Below, in pieces: positions 53,685 through 61,998 of a DNA stretch of 64,000 nucleotides (positions are counted from its first letter, which is position 1; every line of letters begins with the position of its first letter). Location: the NCBI GenBank assembly GCA_013391385.1, contig JACBFI010000014.1, forward strand, positions 16,673 to 80,672, read 5' to 3'. The translations under genes and the position numbers were made by a program. The notes below the pieces were generated by a model. The model was not told where the DNA came from. It saw only the letters and a program-made list of their open reading frames with translations, and searched no databases. Source of the stretch: Sediminibacterium sp. Gen4 (lineage in GTDB: Bacteria; Bacteroidota; Bacteroidia; Chitinophagales; Chitinophagaceae).

Positions 53685-54602
53685 TACTAGATCAATATCA
53701 AAATTCACCAACTGCACAAACTCATCAATTCTGTTACCAATATCTTCTTTGCTGATCTCTCTTAGACGCTGGGTACCGAATTTTTCTACGCAGTAAGAAG
53801 CCATGGCACTACCAACGATAATGGCAGTCTTCATGTTTTCGAAAGAAATATCTTTTGTACGGGCAATATGTCCGATAAAACCACCGGCAAAAGTATCACC
53901 CGCTCCTGTTGGATCGAATACTTCTTCCAATGGTAATGCAGGTGCAAAGAATACTTTAGACTCGTGGAATAATAAAGCACCGTGTTCCCCCTTCTTAATG
54001 ATCAGGTATTTAGGACCCATTTTCATGATGGCAGCTGCTGCTTTTACCAGTGAATACTCACCACTTAACTGACGTGCTTCACTGTCATTGACCATGAGCA
54101 GGTCAACCATCGCCAATGTTTTCTTCAACTCATCCATCATGATTTCCATCCAGAAATTCATGGTATCCATCACGATCAGTTTCGGACGAGTCTTCAATTG
54201 TTCAATCACACTGCGTTGAACAGCTGGTACCAGATTACCCAACATCAGGAACTCACAATCTTGAAAACTATCAGGAACTACCGGTTCAAAATTTTCCAGT
54301 ACGTTAAGTTGGGTCTCCAATGTATCACGTGAATTCATATCCATGTGATAACGGCCACTCCAGAAAAATGTCTTTTCGTCTTTTTTGATCTGTACCCCAG
54401 ACAAATCCACCCCGCGGGCTGTTAACTGGTCTAATTCTTCTTGGGGGAAATCGCCACCAACTACTGAGATTTGCTTAACAGGGGTAAAATTGGAAGCACA
54501 CCAGGCAATATAAGTACCTGCACCACCAATGATTTTATCACTTTTTCCAAACGGAGTTTCAATGGCATCAAACGCCATGGATCCGACAACGACTAAAGAC
54601 AT
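53679..54602 (-). CDS. PfkB-family carbohydrate kinase
   Basis: 307 residues. The PfkB pattern is seen in GGAGTYIAW at the substrate end and DPTGAGDTFAGGFIG with the catalytic Asp of the second signature. ATP and a sugar or nucleoside would be the substrates; ribokinase, adenosine kinase and fructokinase relatives cannot be told apart. It has no direct partner: asd follows with its own promoter. Confidence 0.87.
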   Translation of the reverse strand: MSLVVVGSMAFDAIETPFGKSDKIIGGAGTYIAWCASNFTPVKQISVVGGDFPQEELDQLTARGVDLSGVQIKKDEKTFFWSGRYHMDMNSRDTLETQLNVLENFEPVVPDSFQDCEFLMLGNLVPAVQRSVIEQLKTRPKLIVMDTMNFWMEIMMDELKKTLAMVDLLMVNDSEARQLSGEYSLVKAAAAIMKMGPKYLIIKKGEHGALLFHESKVFFAPALPLEEVFDPTGAGDTFAGGFIGHIARTKDISFENMKTAIIVGSAMASYCVEKFGTQRLREISKEDIGNRIDEFVQLVNFDIDLVG

Positions 54603-54748
54603 AGATTAATTTTTGTTATCGGGGTGCGAAACTAGCGTATTTGGAGGGTAAATGCTAGTAACAGCCGCTTAATTTGTGCTTAGTATCACTTATTGGACAA
54701 GCATTCTACAAAAAACTAACGAAATAATATTTTAAGCCCATATTTATT

Positions 54749-54764
54749 GCTAACACGCGTTAGC
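54749..54764. promoter_or_regulatory. operator of the TetR gene, GCTAAC-N4-GTTAGC
   Basis: GCTAACACGCGTTAGC, two 6-bp arms around ACGC. The -7-like TATCTTCG at 54769-54776 follows 4 nt later and the ATG at 54781 is almost at the RNA start. The same CTAAC-N4-GTTAG lies at the paaA promoter (57277-57290). It suggests self-repression by the TetR protein. Confidence 0.65.
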
Positions 54765-54780
54765 TGACTATCTTCGTGTT

Positions 54781-55371
54781 ATGGCTAGAATCAAAACAGA
54801 TAAAAACATTTCACGCAAAGACGTGATTGTAACAAAAGCAGCTACTCTTTTCAGAGAAAAGGGTTTTAAAGCGGCTAGCATGAGAGATCTGGCAGAAGCG
54901 GTAGGTGTTGAAGCTGCCAGTTTGTACAATCACATAAAGTCGAAGACGGAGTTATTACATGAACTCTGTTTTAGTGTTGCCAATCGTTTTCTGCAAAAGA
55001 TTGATGAGGTGGAGGCAGAAAAAATTTCCGCGATTGAAAAAATTGAAAAATTACTCCGTTTCCATATCAATGAAATGATTCACCACTATGAAGAAGTATA
55101 CGTGAGTGATCGTGAATGGAAACATTTGGCAGATCCTTATCTATCAAACTTCCAAAACCAACGTCGCATCTACCGCAAACGTTTTGCAGCCATCATTGAA
55201 ACAGGTATACGCAATCAAGAAGTCAAAAAGATTGATGCCCCTACTGCTGTTCTCATCATGCTGCACGCCATTAGCGGTATTGAAAGTTGGCATCGCTCCA
55301 CACAAAAGATCAGCGCTGCTGAACTCGAAGAAAATATGGTAACCATTCTTGTAGGCGGATTAACACAATAA
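54781..55371 (+). CDS. TetR-family regulator, likely phenylacetate repressor (PaaR-like)
   Basis: 196 residues. The N-terminal HTH is standard: VTKAATLFREKGFKAASMRDLAEAVGVEAASLYNHIKSK. The rest is the ligand pocket with SDREWKHLADPYLS. It is followed after 13 nt by paaE, and lies upstream of the paa genes. Palindromic sites with the same core sit at its own and the paaA promoters. In other bacteria such proteins respond to phenylacetyl-CoA; that ligand is inferred here. Confidence 0.82.
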   Translation: MARIKTDKNISRKDVIVTKAATLFREKGFKAASMRDLAEAVGVEAASLYNHIKSKTELLHELCFSVANRFLQKIDEVEAEKISAIEKIEKLLRFHINEMIHHYEEVYVSDREWKHLADPYLSNFQNQRRIYRKRFAAIIETGIRNQEVKKIDAPTAVLIMLHAISGIESWHRSTQKISAAELEENMVTILVGGLTQ

Positions 55372-55384
55372 GAGAAAGACCGGT

Positions 55385-56464
55385 ATGTCTATACATTTTG
55401 AGCAACTCACTGTTCGTGAAGTACGCAGAGAAACCAATGATTGCGTTTCGATAGCTTTTGAAATTCCTGATGCACTGAAAAATGCATTTCAGTTTTTACA
55501 AGGACAATACATTACACTAAAAACAAAGATTGACGGTGAAGAAGTACGTCGATCCTATTCCATTTGCAGTAGTCCATTGGATCAAGAATTAAGAGTAGCT
55601 GTAAAAAAAATGCCGAAAGGCGTTTTTTCTACTTATGCCAATGAAGTTTTGAAAGCCGGTGATCAATTGGATGTTATGCCACCGATGGGTAAATTTTTTA
55701 CGCCGCTTTTACCCGAACAAAAAAAGAACTACGTTGGCTTTGCGGCAGGAAGTGGTATAACCCCTTTGTTATCCATCATCAAAACAACCTTACAAACCGA
55801 ACAGGAAAGTACATTCACCCTGGTGTATGGAAATCGCAACAGACATTCCATCATCTTTAGGGAAACATTGGAAGCGCTGAAGAATAAATACATGGATCGT
55901 TTCAGACTCATTCATATTCTTTCCAGAGAAACAACAGATACCCCGCTAAACTCAGGAAGAATTGATGCGGATAAATGTTTGGTTCTTTGCGATAAAACCA
56001 TTGATCTACAAAAAACTGATGAGTTTTTCCTTTGTGGACCTGAAGAAATGATCTTTGCTGTGAAAAATGTTTTAGAACAACAACATGTTCCTGCACAAAA
56101 AATTCATTTCGAACTGTTTACTACTGCCGGACAACAACATAAAAAAAATCATCCACAGGAAGAAGATATTGATAAAGGCCCAAAGAGTAAGATCACTGTT
56201 ACACTTGATGGAATCAGTTTTGATTTTGAATTGAGTCAAAAAGGAGATGCCATATTGGATGCTGCTTTGAAACATGGAGCAGACCTTCCTTATGCCTGTA
56301 AAGGCGGTGTTTGTTGTACTTGCAGAGCTAAGTTAATAGAGGGAGAAGTGGATATGGAAGTAAATTATGGGTTGGAACCTGATGAAATAGAACAAGGATT
56401 TATTCTTACCTGTCAATCACACCCTAAGTCTGAAAAAGTGGTGGTTGACTTTGATGTGAAATAA
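55385..56464 (+). CDS. paaE: phenylacetyl-CoA 1,2-epoxidase reductase subunit
   Basis: 359 residues: FAD-binding domain (RRSYSICS), NAD-binding domain (GSGITPLLSIIK, FLCGPEEM), and C-terminal plant-type [2Fe-2S] motif C-x4-C-x2-C in CKGGVCCTC, with the fourth Cys in LTCQSHP. It passes electrons from NADPH to the PaaABC oxygenase. It is split from the other paa genes and paired with TetR; a minus-strand gene intervenes. Confidence 0.92.
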   Translation: MSIHFEQLTVREVRRETNDCVSIAFEIPDALKNAFQFLQGQYITLKTKIDGEEVRRSYSICSSPLDQELRVAVKKMPKGVFSTYANEVLKAGDQLDVMPPMGKFFTPLLPEQKKNYVGFAAGSGITPLLSIIKTTLQTEQESTFTLVYGNRNRHSIIFRETLEALKNKYMDRFRLIHILSRETTDTPLNSGRIDADKCLVLCDKTIDLQKTDEFFLCGPEEMIFAVKNVLEQQHVPAQKIHFELFTTAGQQHKKNHPQEEDIDKGPKSKITVTLDGISFDFELSQKGDAILDAALKHGADLPYACKGGVCCTCRAKLIEGEVDMEVNYGLEPDEIEQGFILTCQSHPKSEKVVVDFDVK

Positions 56465-56475
56465 TTATTTAGCCA

Positions 56476-56512
56476 CAGATGCGCAGATTACAATAACTAA
56501 TCTTTACATCTG
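56476..56512. terminator. hairpin between paaE and the convergent SGNH gene
   Basis: CAGATG/CATCTG and AGATT/AATCT stems separated by a 3x3 internal loop, 9-nt apical loop. It lies between convergent stops (56464 and 56523). Confidence 0.55.
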
Positions 56513-56522
56513 TTGCAATTCA

Positions 56523-57179
56523 TCATTTGAGTAAAACCGGTTCAATAATTCTCTGCCAAATTGCATACCCTTTGGCGTTCATGTGTAAATTGTCTGTGAT
56601 AAATAATTCCGGATTCACAGTACCGTCAGGAAGTAACATCGCATGGTGAACATCCACATAAACAGTTGCAGCATCTCTTTTTAAATATCTTTTGATCAAA
56701 CGATTGGTCTTCAAAAACTGTTTTTCCAATTTCCATCTGCTTGGACTTGGCTTAATAGAAATAAATGCAACAGGTATATTCCCAAGTTCTGTTCGGATAA
56801 TTTTCAAAAGTGTTTTGAATCTATCACGCACCATTTTAGGTGTTGCTGGTATTGAGTCTGCAATATCATTCTCTCCGCAATAAATAATGATTTGCTTAGG
56901 CTGATAAGGAAGAATAATCTTATCGGCGTATTGAATTACATCCGGTAAGCTAGATCCACCAAATCCACGATTGAGTATAGGATATCCCGGAAAATAGTCC
57001 TGAATGTCTTTCCAATAAGTAAAGGAAGAACTACCAACAAACAATAATTGTCCTTTGGAAGGAAATTGCAAACTATCTGCACTTAGAAAAGCATCAATAT
57101 CCTTTTTAAACCGCGGTGTTTGTGCCGATGCAGATAAACAATACAGTAAAAAAGCTATAATCAGTATCCCTTTTTTCAT
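56523..57179 (-). CDS. exported SGNH/GDSL hydrolase
   Basis: 218 residues with a signal peptide (LLYCLSASAQ). SGNH blocks: VGSSSFTYW (nucleophile Ser), GFGGSSLPDV (Gly), YCGENDIAD (Asn), and TDNLHMNAKGY (Asp/His). Acts on esters or acetylated glycans in the periplasm. It interrupts the phenylacetate genes on the opposite strand and may be unrelated. Confidence 0.87.
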   Translation of the reverse strand: MKKGILIIAFLLYCLSASAQTPRFKKDIDAFLSADSLQFPSKGQLLFVGSSSFTYWKDIQDYFPGYPILNRGFGGSSLPDVIQYADKIILPYQPKQIIIYCGENDIADSIPATPKMVRDRFKTLLKIIRTELGNIPVAFISIKPSPSRWKLEKQFLKTNRLIKRYLKRDAATVYVDVHHAMLLPDGTVNPELFITDNLHMNAKGYAIWQRIIEPVLLK

Positions 57180-57276
57180 ACCGGAAAGATAATCCCCTGT
57201 TCATCATCACTATACCTACGGCAGTAAAAACATCAACAAAAACTAACAAAAAGACAAATTGTTTAGTTTTAATACA

Positions 57277-57290
57277 CTAACATTTGTTAG
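57277..57290. promoter_or_regulatory. operator upstream of paaA, CTAACATTTGTTAG
   Basis: CTAAC-N4-GTTAG with 6-bp arms (CTAACA / TGTTAG), shared with the TetR operator. The -7-like TATTTTTA at 57310-57317 lies 20 nt downstream, so the operator covers the -33 region. A looser AAAACTAA / TTAGTTTT pair lies just upstream (57239-57270). Together they suggest repression of the paaABCD unit by the TetR protein. Confidence 0.65.
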
Positions 57291-57309
57291 CATTATTCAA
57301 TTCTTTTTG

Positions 57310-57317
57310 TATTTTTA
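57310..57317 (+). promoter_or_regulatory. -7 promoter element of paaA
   Basis: TATTTTTA, one mismatch to TAnnTTTG, 18 nt before the ATG. Confidence 0.45.
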
Positions 57318-57335
57318 CAGCCCAAACTGTTATGT

Positions 57336-58280
57336 ATGGAAAAGAATTTGGAACAATTGTTTCAGGAAAAGATCGACAAAGAAATTCGCATTGAACCTAA
57401 GGATTGGATGCCTGAAAAATATCGTCAGACTTTGATCCGTCAGATCAGTCAGCATGCGCATAGTGAAATCGTTGGCATGTTACCGGAAGGCAACTGGATT
57501 ACCCGTGCCCCCAACCTGAGAAGAAAAGCTATTTTATTGGCAAAAGTGCAAGATGAAGCCGGTCATGGATTATACCTCTATTCCGCTGCAGAAACATTGG
57601 GTATTAGTAGAGATGAAATGTATGAGCAATTACACAGCGGTAAAGCGAAATATTCTTCCATTTTTAATTATCCTACTTTAAGTTGGGCCGATATGGGTGC
57701 CATCGGTTGGTTGGTTGATGGTGCGGCTATCATGAACCAAGTACCATTGTGCAGAACCAGTTATGGGCCTTATGCCAGAGCAATGGTGCGGGTTTGTAAA
57801 GAAGAGAGCTTCCATCAGCGTCAGGGTTTTGAAATTTTGTTGACACTAAGTCGTGGAAATGAAGCGCAGCGACGTATGGCACAAGATGCCATCAATCGTT
57901 GGTGGTGGCCTAGTATCATGATGTTTGGTCCAAAAGATGATGAAAGTCCGAATACCATCCAAAGCATGAAATGGAAAATCAAGCGTTTTACCAATGATGA
58001 GTTACGTCAAAAGTTTGTAGACATCTGTGCAGAGCAAATCAAAATATTAAACCTCACAATTCCTGATCCTGATTTGAAATGGAATGAGGAAAGAGGACAT
58101 TATGACTTTGGAGCAATCAACTGGGATGAATTCTGGCAAGTCATTGCAGGCAATGGTCCATGCAACAAACAAAGACTCGATGCCCGCAAAAAAGCCTGGG
58201 AAGACGGTAAATGGGTAAGAGATGCAGCTTCTGCGTATGCAGCAAAACGTGTAGCTAGAAAAGAAGTGAAAGTGGCGTAG
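57336..58280 (+). CDS. paaA: phenylacetyl-CoA 1,2-epoxidase, catalytic subunit
   Basis: 314 residues, typical for PaaA, the diiron subunit that epoxidises the ring of phenylacetyl-CoA. Ligand helices show E-x-x-H in [11 protein letters not shown] and in [10 protein letters not shown]. The start codon is 19 nt after the -7 element. The downstream genes paaB, paaC, paaD complete the oxygenase. The gap to paaB, 120 nt, is filled by heptamer array 16. Confidence 0.95.
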   Translation: MEKNLEQLFQEKIDKEIRIEPKDWMPEKYRQTLIRQISQHAHSEIVGMLPEGNWITRAPNLRRKAILLAKVQDEAGHGLYLYSAAETLGISRDEMYEQLHSGKAKYSSIFNYPTLSWADMGAIGWLVDGAAIMNQVPLCRTSYGPYARAMVRVCKEESFHQRQGFEILLTLSRGNEAQRRMAQDAINRWWWPSIMMFGPKDDESPNTIQSMKWKIKRFTNDELRQKFVDICAEQIKILNLTIPDPDLKWNEERGHYDFGAINWDEFWQVIAGNGPCNKQRLDARKKAWEDGKWVRDAASAYAAKRVARKEVKVA

Positions 58281-58292
58281 GGTCAAAAATCA

Positions 58293-58393
58293 AAAGTGAA
58301 AAGTCAAAAGTCAAAAAGTGAGTAGTGAATAGTGAGTAATAATTAATCAAATAAAAGGCTCGTGGCTCGAAGCTCACAGCTCATAGCTAAATA
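58293..58393. repeat. heptamer array 16, two word families in the paaA-paaB gap
   Basis: First block AAAAGTG, AAAAGTC, AAAAGTC, AGTAGTG, AATAGTG, AGTAATA; second block GCTCGTG, GCTCGAA, GCTCACA, GCTCATA, GCTAAAT. Seven-base phase, with one 8-mer slip. The first block starts 12 nt after the paaA stop; the second ends 7 nt before the paaB start. Confidence 0.8.
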
Positions 58394-58400
58394 GCTAACC

Positions 58401-58769
58401 ATGAAACAGTATATAAAAAAATACTATTACGGCGATTACGGTGAAGGGAAGAACGGTGCTGCCGATATTTCTACTTCCGGCTCTTCTAAACAGGAATGGC
58501 CCTTATGGGAAGTGTTCATCAGAAGCAAGCAAGGATTGGATCATAAACATGTGGGTAGTCTGCATGCTGCTGATGCACAGATGGCCATCGAAAATGCTCG
58601 AGATGTGTATACCAGACGAAATGAAGGTATCAGTATTTGGGTAGTGGAAAGTAAATACATCCATGCCAGCAATCCGGATGAAGCAGATGCATTGTATGAT
58701 CCTGCGAATGACAAAGCCTATCGCCATCCTACTTTTTATGACCTGCCGGATGAATTGACCCATATCTAA
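58401..58769 (+). CDS. paaB: phenylacetyl-CoA 1,2-epoxidase, subunit B
   Basis: 122 residues. From about residue 32 the match to E. coli PaaB is clear (WPLWEVFIRSKQGLDHKHVGSLHAADAQMAIENARDVYTRRNEG, then YRHPTFYDLPDEL). About 28 residues (MKQYIKKYYYGDYGEGKNG) precede, absent in E. coli. PaaB is a small structural subunit. Gap of 120 nt after paaA. Confidence 0.92.
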   Translation: MKQYIKKYYYGDYGEGKNGAADISTSGSSKQEWPLWEVFIRSKQGLDHKHVGSLHAADAQMAIENARDVYTRRNEGISIWVVESKYIHASNPDEADALYDPANDKAYRHPTFYDLPDELTHI

Positions 58770-58788
58770 TCAAAGCCTTTTACTACTG

Positions 58789-59541
58789 ATGAATCCATCA
58801 CTGATCGATTATACATTACACCTTGCAGACAATGCGCTGATTATTGGACATCGCAATAGCGAATGGTGCGGACATGGTCCTGTACTGGAGCAAGACATTG
58901 CCATTTCAAATATTGCGCTCGACTTTATAGGACAAGCAAGAAATTTCTACCAGTATGCGGCAGAACTTGCGGGCAATAATGCTACAGAAGATACTCTTGC
59001 TTTTTTGCGTGATGTTCCTGAGTATAAAAATGTGTTGATCACAGAATTACCCAATGGTGATTGGGCGCAAACCACTTTACGTCAGTTTTTGTTCAGTACG
59101 TATCAATATTATTTCTATCAACAGTTACAAAACTCATCTGATACAAGACTTGCAGCCATTGCAGCTAAATCCTTGAAGGAAGTTACTTACCACCTGCGTT
59201 GGAGCAGTGAATGGGTGATTCGTTTAGGTGATGGTACAGAAGAGAGTAAACAAAGATTACTCACAGCAGTAGATGAGTTATGGAACTTCACGGGTGAATT
59301 GTTTTTACCTGCTGCTTATGAAACTGCTTTAATGCAAGAAGATATCGGTGTTGACCTATCCATTATCCGCGAACAGTGGCATCAAAAAGTACAAGAGGTA
59401 TTTGCAGAAGCCACCATTCAAATCCCAGAAAAAAGCTGGGCACAACAAGGTGGCAAAACCGGTATTCATACAGAACATTTAGGATACATACTCGCTGAAA
59501 TGCAATTCTTACAAAGAGCATATCCCGGAGCTGAATGGTAA
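58789..59541 (+). CDS. paaC: phenylacetyl-CoA 1,2-epoxidase, subunit C
   Basis: 250 residues, helical. Matches PaaC: LADNALIIGHRNSEWCGHGPVLEQDIAISNIALDFIGQARNFYQYAA, RQFLFSTYQYYFYQQL, KEVTYHLRWSSEWVIRLGDGTEESK, HTEHLGYILAEMQFLQRAYPGAEW. PaaC pairs with PaaA to form the catalytic core. It starts 19 nt after paaB. Confidence 0.94.
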   Translation: MNPSLIDYTLHLADNALIIGHRNSEWCGHGPVLEQDIAISNIALDFIGQARNFYQYAAELAGNNATEDTLAFLRDVPEYKNVLITELPNGDWAQTTLRQFLFSTYQYYFYQQLQNSSDTRLAAIAAKSLKEVTYHLRWSSEWVIRLGDGTEESKQRLLTAVDELWNFTGELFLPAAYETALMQEDIGVDLSIIREQWHQKVQEVFAEATIQIPEKSWAQQGGKTGIHTEHLGYILAEMQFLQRAYPGAEW

Positions 59542-59547
59542 AATATT

Positions 59548-60075
59548 ATGACAATTGCTGTTCAACATACAAGTCCTGAAGAAAAAAAGATCTGGAATTT
59601 ACTGGAAACAGTAACAGATCCGGAAGTACCCGTTTTAACCATACTTGATCTTGGAATTGTTAGATCAGTTGAACTAGCTCAACTCAATAATCATCAGTTG
59701 AAACCGATCATTACCATTACTCCAACCTATAGTGGTTGTCCGGCCATGGATGTGATCAGTATGAATATCAGAATGGCACTATTGCAAGCAGGCTATCAAC
59801 AAATGGAAATCAAGCAAGCACTATCACCTGCATGGACAACCGATTGGATGAGTGAGGAAGGAAAAAATAAGCTAAAAGCTTACGGTATTGCCCCACCTCA
59901 GTATAAACAAGCGGTTTGTACTCCTGAAGCATTTCGGGATGAAGAAGCGATCCAATGTCCGCAGTGTAATTCATGGAACACAATATTGGTATCACAATTT
60001 GGCAGCACTGCTTGCAAAGCATTGTACAAATGCAATGATTGTAAAGAGCCTTTTGATTATTTCAAATGTCACTGA
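59548..60075 (+). CDS. paaD: phenylacetate pathway DUF59 protein PaaD
   Basis: 175 residues. N-terminal DUF59/SufT-like domain (LETVTDPEVPVLTILDLGIVRSVE, TITPTYSGCPAMDVI) for iron-sulfur or diiron cluster assembly. C-terminal zinc-type pattern CPQCNSWNTILVSQFGSTACKALYKCNDCKEPFDYFKCH. It starts 6 nt after paaC. Confidence 0.93.
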   Translation: MTIAVQHTSPEEKKIWNLLETVTDPEVPVLTILDLGIVRSVELAQLNNHQLKPIITITPTYSGCPAMDVISMNIRMALLQAGYQQMEIKQALSPAWTTDWMSEEGKNKLKAYGIAPPQYKQAVCTPEAFRDEEAIQCPQCNSWNTILVSQFGSTACKALYKCNDCKEPFDYFKCH

Positions 60076-60137
60076 GATCTTGATATTTTCATTGCCCCTC
60101 CGAAGAGAAGAGCTTATTTTTGAATAAATCATCTTAC

Positions 60138-60914
60138 ATGTCTAGTATTCTTTTCCATATTGAAAATGGTATTGCTTTTATTACCCTGAATCGTGCTGAT
60201 AAGCTCAATTCTTTTAATCGTGAAATGGCGCTTTTACTACAGTCCAAATTAGATGAGTGCGCTTCTTTGCATGAAGTAAGAGCTGTTTACTTAACGGGGG
60301 CAGGAAAAGGTTTTTGTGCCGGACAGGATCTTGCTGAAGTAGTAGATCCGAATGGACCGGGTATGCAAAGAATTTTGAGTGAACATTATAATCCAATTAT
60401 TACCCGATTAAGAAATATGCCTAAACCGGTAGTAGCCGCAGTGAATGGTGTTGCTGCGGGTGCGGGTGCTAATATCGCTTTGGCTTGCGATATCGTGGTA
60501 GCAACTCAATCTGCTTCCTTTATTCAGGCATTTTCAAAAATTGGCTTGATCCCGGATAGCGGAGGTACTTATACATTACCTCGTTTGATTGGCTGGCAAA
60601 AAGCAACTGCCTTGATGATGTTGGGAGATAAAGTAACTGCAGAGGAAGCTGAAAGACTAGGTATGTTATATAAAGTATTTGCTGATGAAGAATTTTCAGA
60701 ATCCTCTAAAAAGATAGCAGCTACTTTGGCACAAATGCCTACCAAAGCATTAGCATATATCAAACATGCTTTGAACCAATCCGCTTCCAATGATTTGGAA
60801 GCACAGTTACAATTGGAAGATGTGTATCAACAGAAAGCCGCTGATACCGCTGATTTCAAAGAAGGTGTACAGGCATTTTTAGAAAAGCGAGCACCTCAAT
60901 TCAAAGGATCTTAA
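60138..60914 (+). CDS. paaG: ring 1,2-epoxyphenylacetyl-CoA isomerase, crotonase fold
   Basis: 258 residues from MSSILFHIENG; TTG 60120 is a less likely start. Closely follows PaaG in pattern: LNRADKLNSFNREM, TGAGKGFCAGQDLAEVVDPNGPG, KPVVAAVNGVAAGAGANIALACDIV and IGLIPDSGGTYTLPRLIGW with the acid Asp. It opens the epoxide to an oxepin before ring cleavage. No PaaZ hydrolase lies in the window. Confidence 0.9.
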   Translation: MSSILFHIENGIAFITLNRADKLNSFNREMALLLQSKLDECASLHEVRAVYLTGAGKGFCAGQDLAEVVDPNGPGMQRILSEHYNPIITRLRNMPKPVVAAVNGVAAGAGANIALACDIVVATQSASFIQAFSKIGLIPDSGGTYTLPRLIGWQKATALMMLGDKVTAEEAERLGMLYKVFADEEFSESSKKIAATLAQMPTKALAYIKHALNQSASNDLEAQLQLEDVYQQKAADTADFKEGVQAFLEKRAPQFKGS

Positions 60915-60923
60915 AATTATTTT

Positions 60924-61337
60924 ATGAGCAACCCATACAGACAAGTTGTTGATTACATGATGATTCATGATAAATTTTCCCAGTGGCTGGGTATTGAGGT
61001 ATTGGATATACAAGAAGGTTACAGTAAAATAAAAATGACTGTAAGAGAAGAAATGATCAACGGATTTGGTATTGCACATGGTGGTATTGCTTTTTCACTG
61101 GCAGACAGCGCTTTTGCATTTGCTTGTAACAATCGAAATAATTTATCGGTTGCACTAGACACTTCCATCAACTTTACAAAAGCCATTCAGGTAGGTGACG
61201 AACTCACAGCAGAAGCCAAAGAAACACACAATGGCAGAAGTACAGGTTTATATTTTATAACTATTACCAATCAAAAAAATGAGCAAGTAGCTATTTTTAA
61301 AGGCACTTGTTTCAGAACCGGCAAAACCTTAATATGA
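60924..61337 (+). CDS. paaI: phenylacetate pathway acyl-CoA thioesterase
   Basis: 137 residues, hot-dog fold. The active-site region GFGIAHGGIAFSLADSAFAFACN matches PaaI (HGG, then the catalytic acid Asp). PaaI releases dead-end CoA intermediates. It starts 9 nt after paaG and its stop overlaps the start of the next gene as ATGA. Confidence 0.92.
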   Translation: MSNPYRQVVDYMMIHDKFSQWLGIEVLDIQEGYSKIKMTVREEMINGFGIAHGGIAFSLADSAFAFACNNRNNLSVALDTSINFTKAIQVGDELTAEAKETHNGRSTGLYFITITNQKNEQVAIFKGTCFRTGKTLI

Positions 61338-61954
61338 TCTATCAATTCAAAGAACATATTCCTGTGGTTCATGAAACAGCTTTTGTTCATCCACAAGCTG
61401 TTGTTACCGGTAATGTCATCATTGGTAAGCATGTATATGTAGGTCCGGGTGCCGCTATACGTGGCGATTGGGGTAAGATCATCATTGAAGATGGTTGTAA
61501 TGTTCAAGAAAACTGTACCATTCATATGTTTCCCGGCATTACTGTTCATTTAAAAGAAAATGCACATATTGGTCATGGAGCCATTATCCATGGAGCAACG
61601 ATTGGAAGCAACTGTTTGATAGGCATGAACAGTGTGATCATGGATAATGTAGTATTGGGAGATGAATGTATTGTAGGTGCTTTGAGTTTTATCAAAGCAG
61701 ATGAAACATTTGACGCCAGAAGTTTGATAGTGGGAAATCCGGCAAAAAAGATCAAAGAAGTAAGTGATGAAATGATCGGCTGGAAAACTCAAGGAACAGA
61801 ACTTTATCAGCAATTACCGGATGATATGCGTAAATATTGGAAAGCCTGTGAACCCTTAAGAGCAATACCTGCTTCTTCCATCAGTGATACTGAGCTACAA
61901 ACCAATAAACTCTACCAAACCTGGAATCAACAAAGGAAAAACCAAGACGGCTGA
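61334..61954 (+). CDS. paaY: hexapeptide-repeat protein, PaaY-like
   Basis: 206 residues from MIYQFKEHIP. A left-handed beta-helix of hexapeptide repeats (GNVIIGKHVYVGPGAAIRGDWG, VQENCTIHMFPG, LIGMNSVIMDNVVLGDECIVGALSF) typical of gamma-carbonic-anhydrase-like PaaY thioesterase/transferase. His residues in IGHGAIIHGATIG should bind metal. ATG overlaps the paaI stop (ATGA), showing coupling. Last gene of the cluster. Confidence 0.88.
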   Translation: MIYQFKEHIPVVHETAFVHPQAVVTGNVIIGKHVYVGPGAAIRGDWGKIIIEDGCNVQENCTIHMFPGITVHLKENAHIGHGAIIHGATIGSNCLIGMNSVIMDNVVLGDECIVGALSFIKADETFDARSLIVGNPAKKIKEVSDEMIGWKTQGTELYQQLPDDMRKYWKACEPLRAIPASSISDTELQTNKLYQTWNQQRKNQDG

Positions 61955-61962
61955 CATTTTTG

Positions 61963-61970
61963 TACCTTTG
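61963..61970 (+). promoter_or_regulatory. -7 promoter element of obgE
   Basis: TACCTTTG, exact TAnnTTTG, 28 nt before the GTG start. It lies 8 nt after the paaY stop, so obgE has its own promoter and is not simply part of the paa unit. Confidence 0.6.
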
Positions 61971-61998
61971 CATCCATTAAACGAGGTAATCTTCAATA

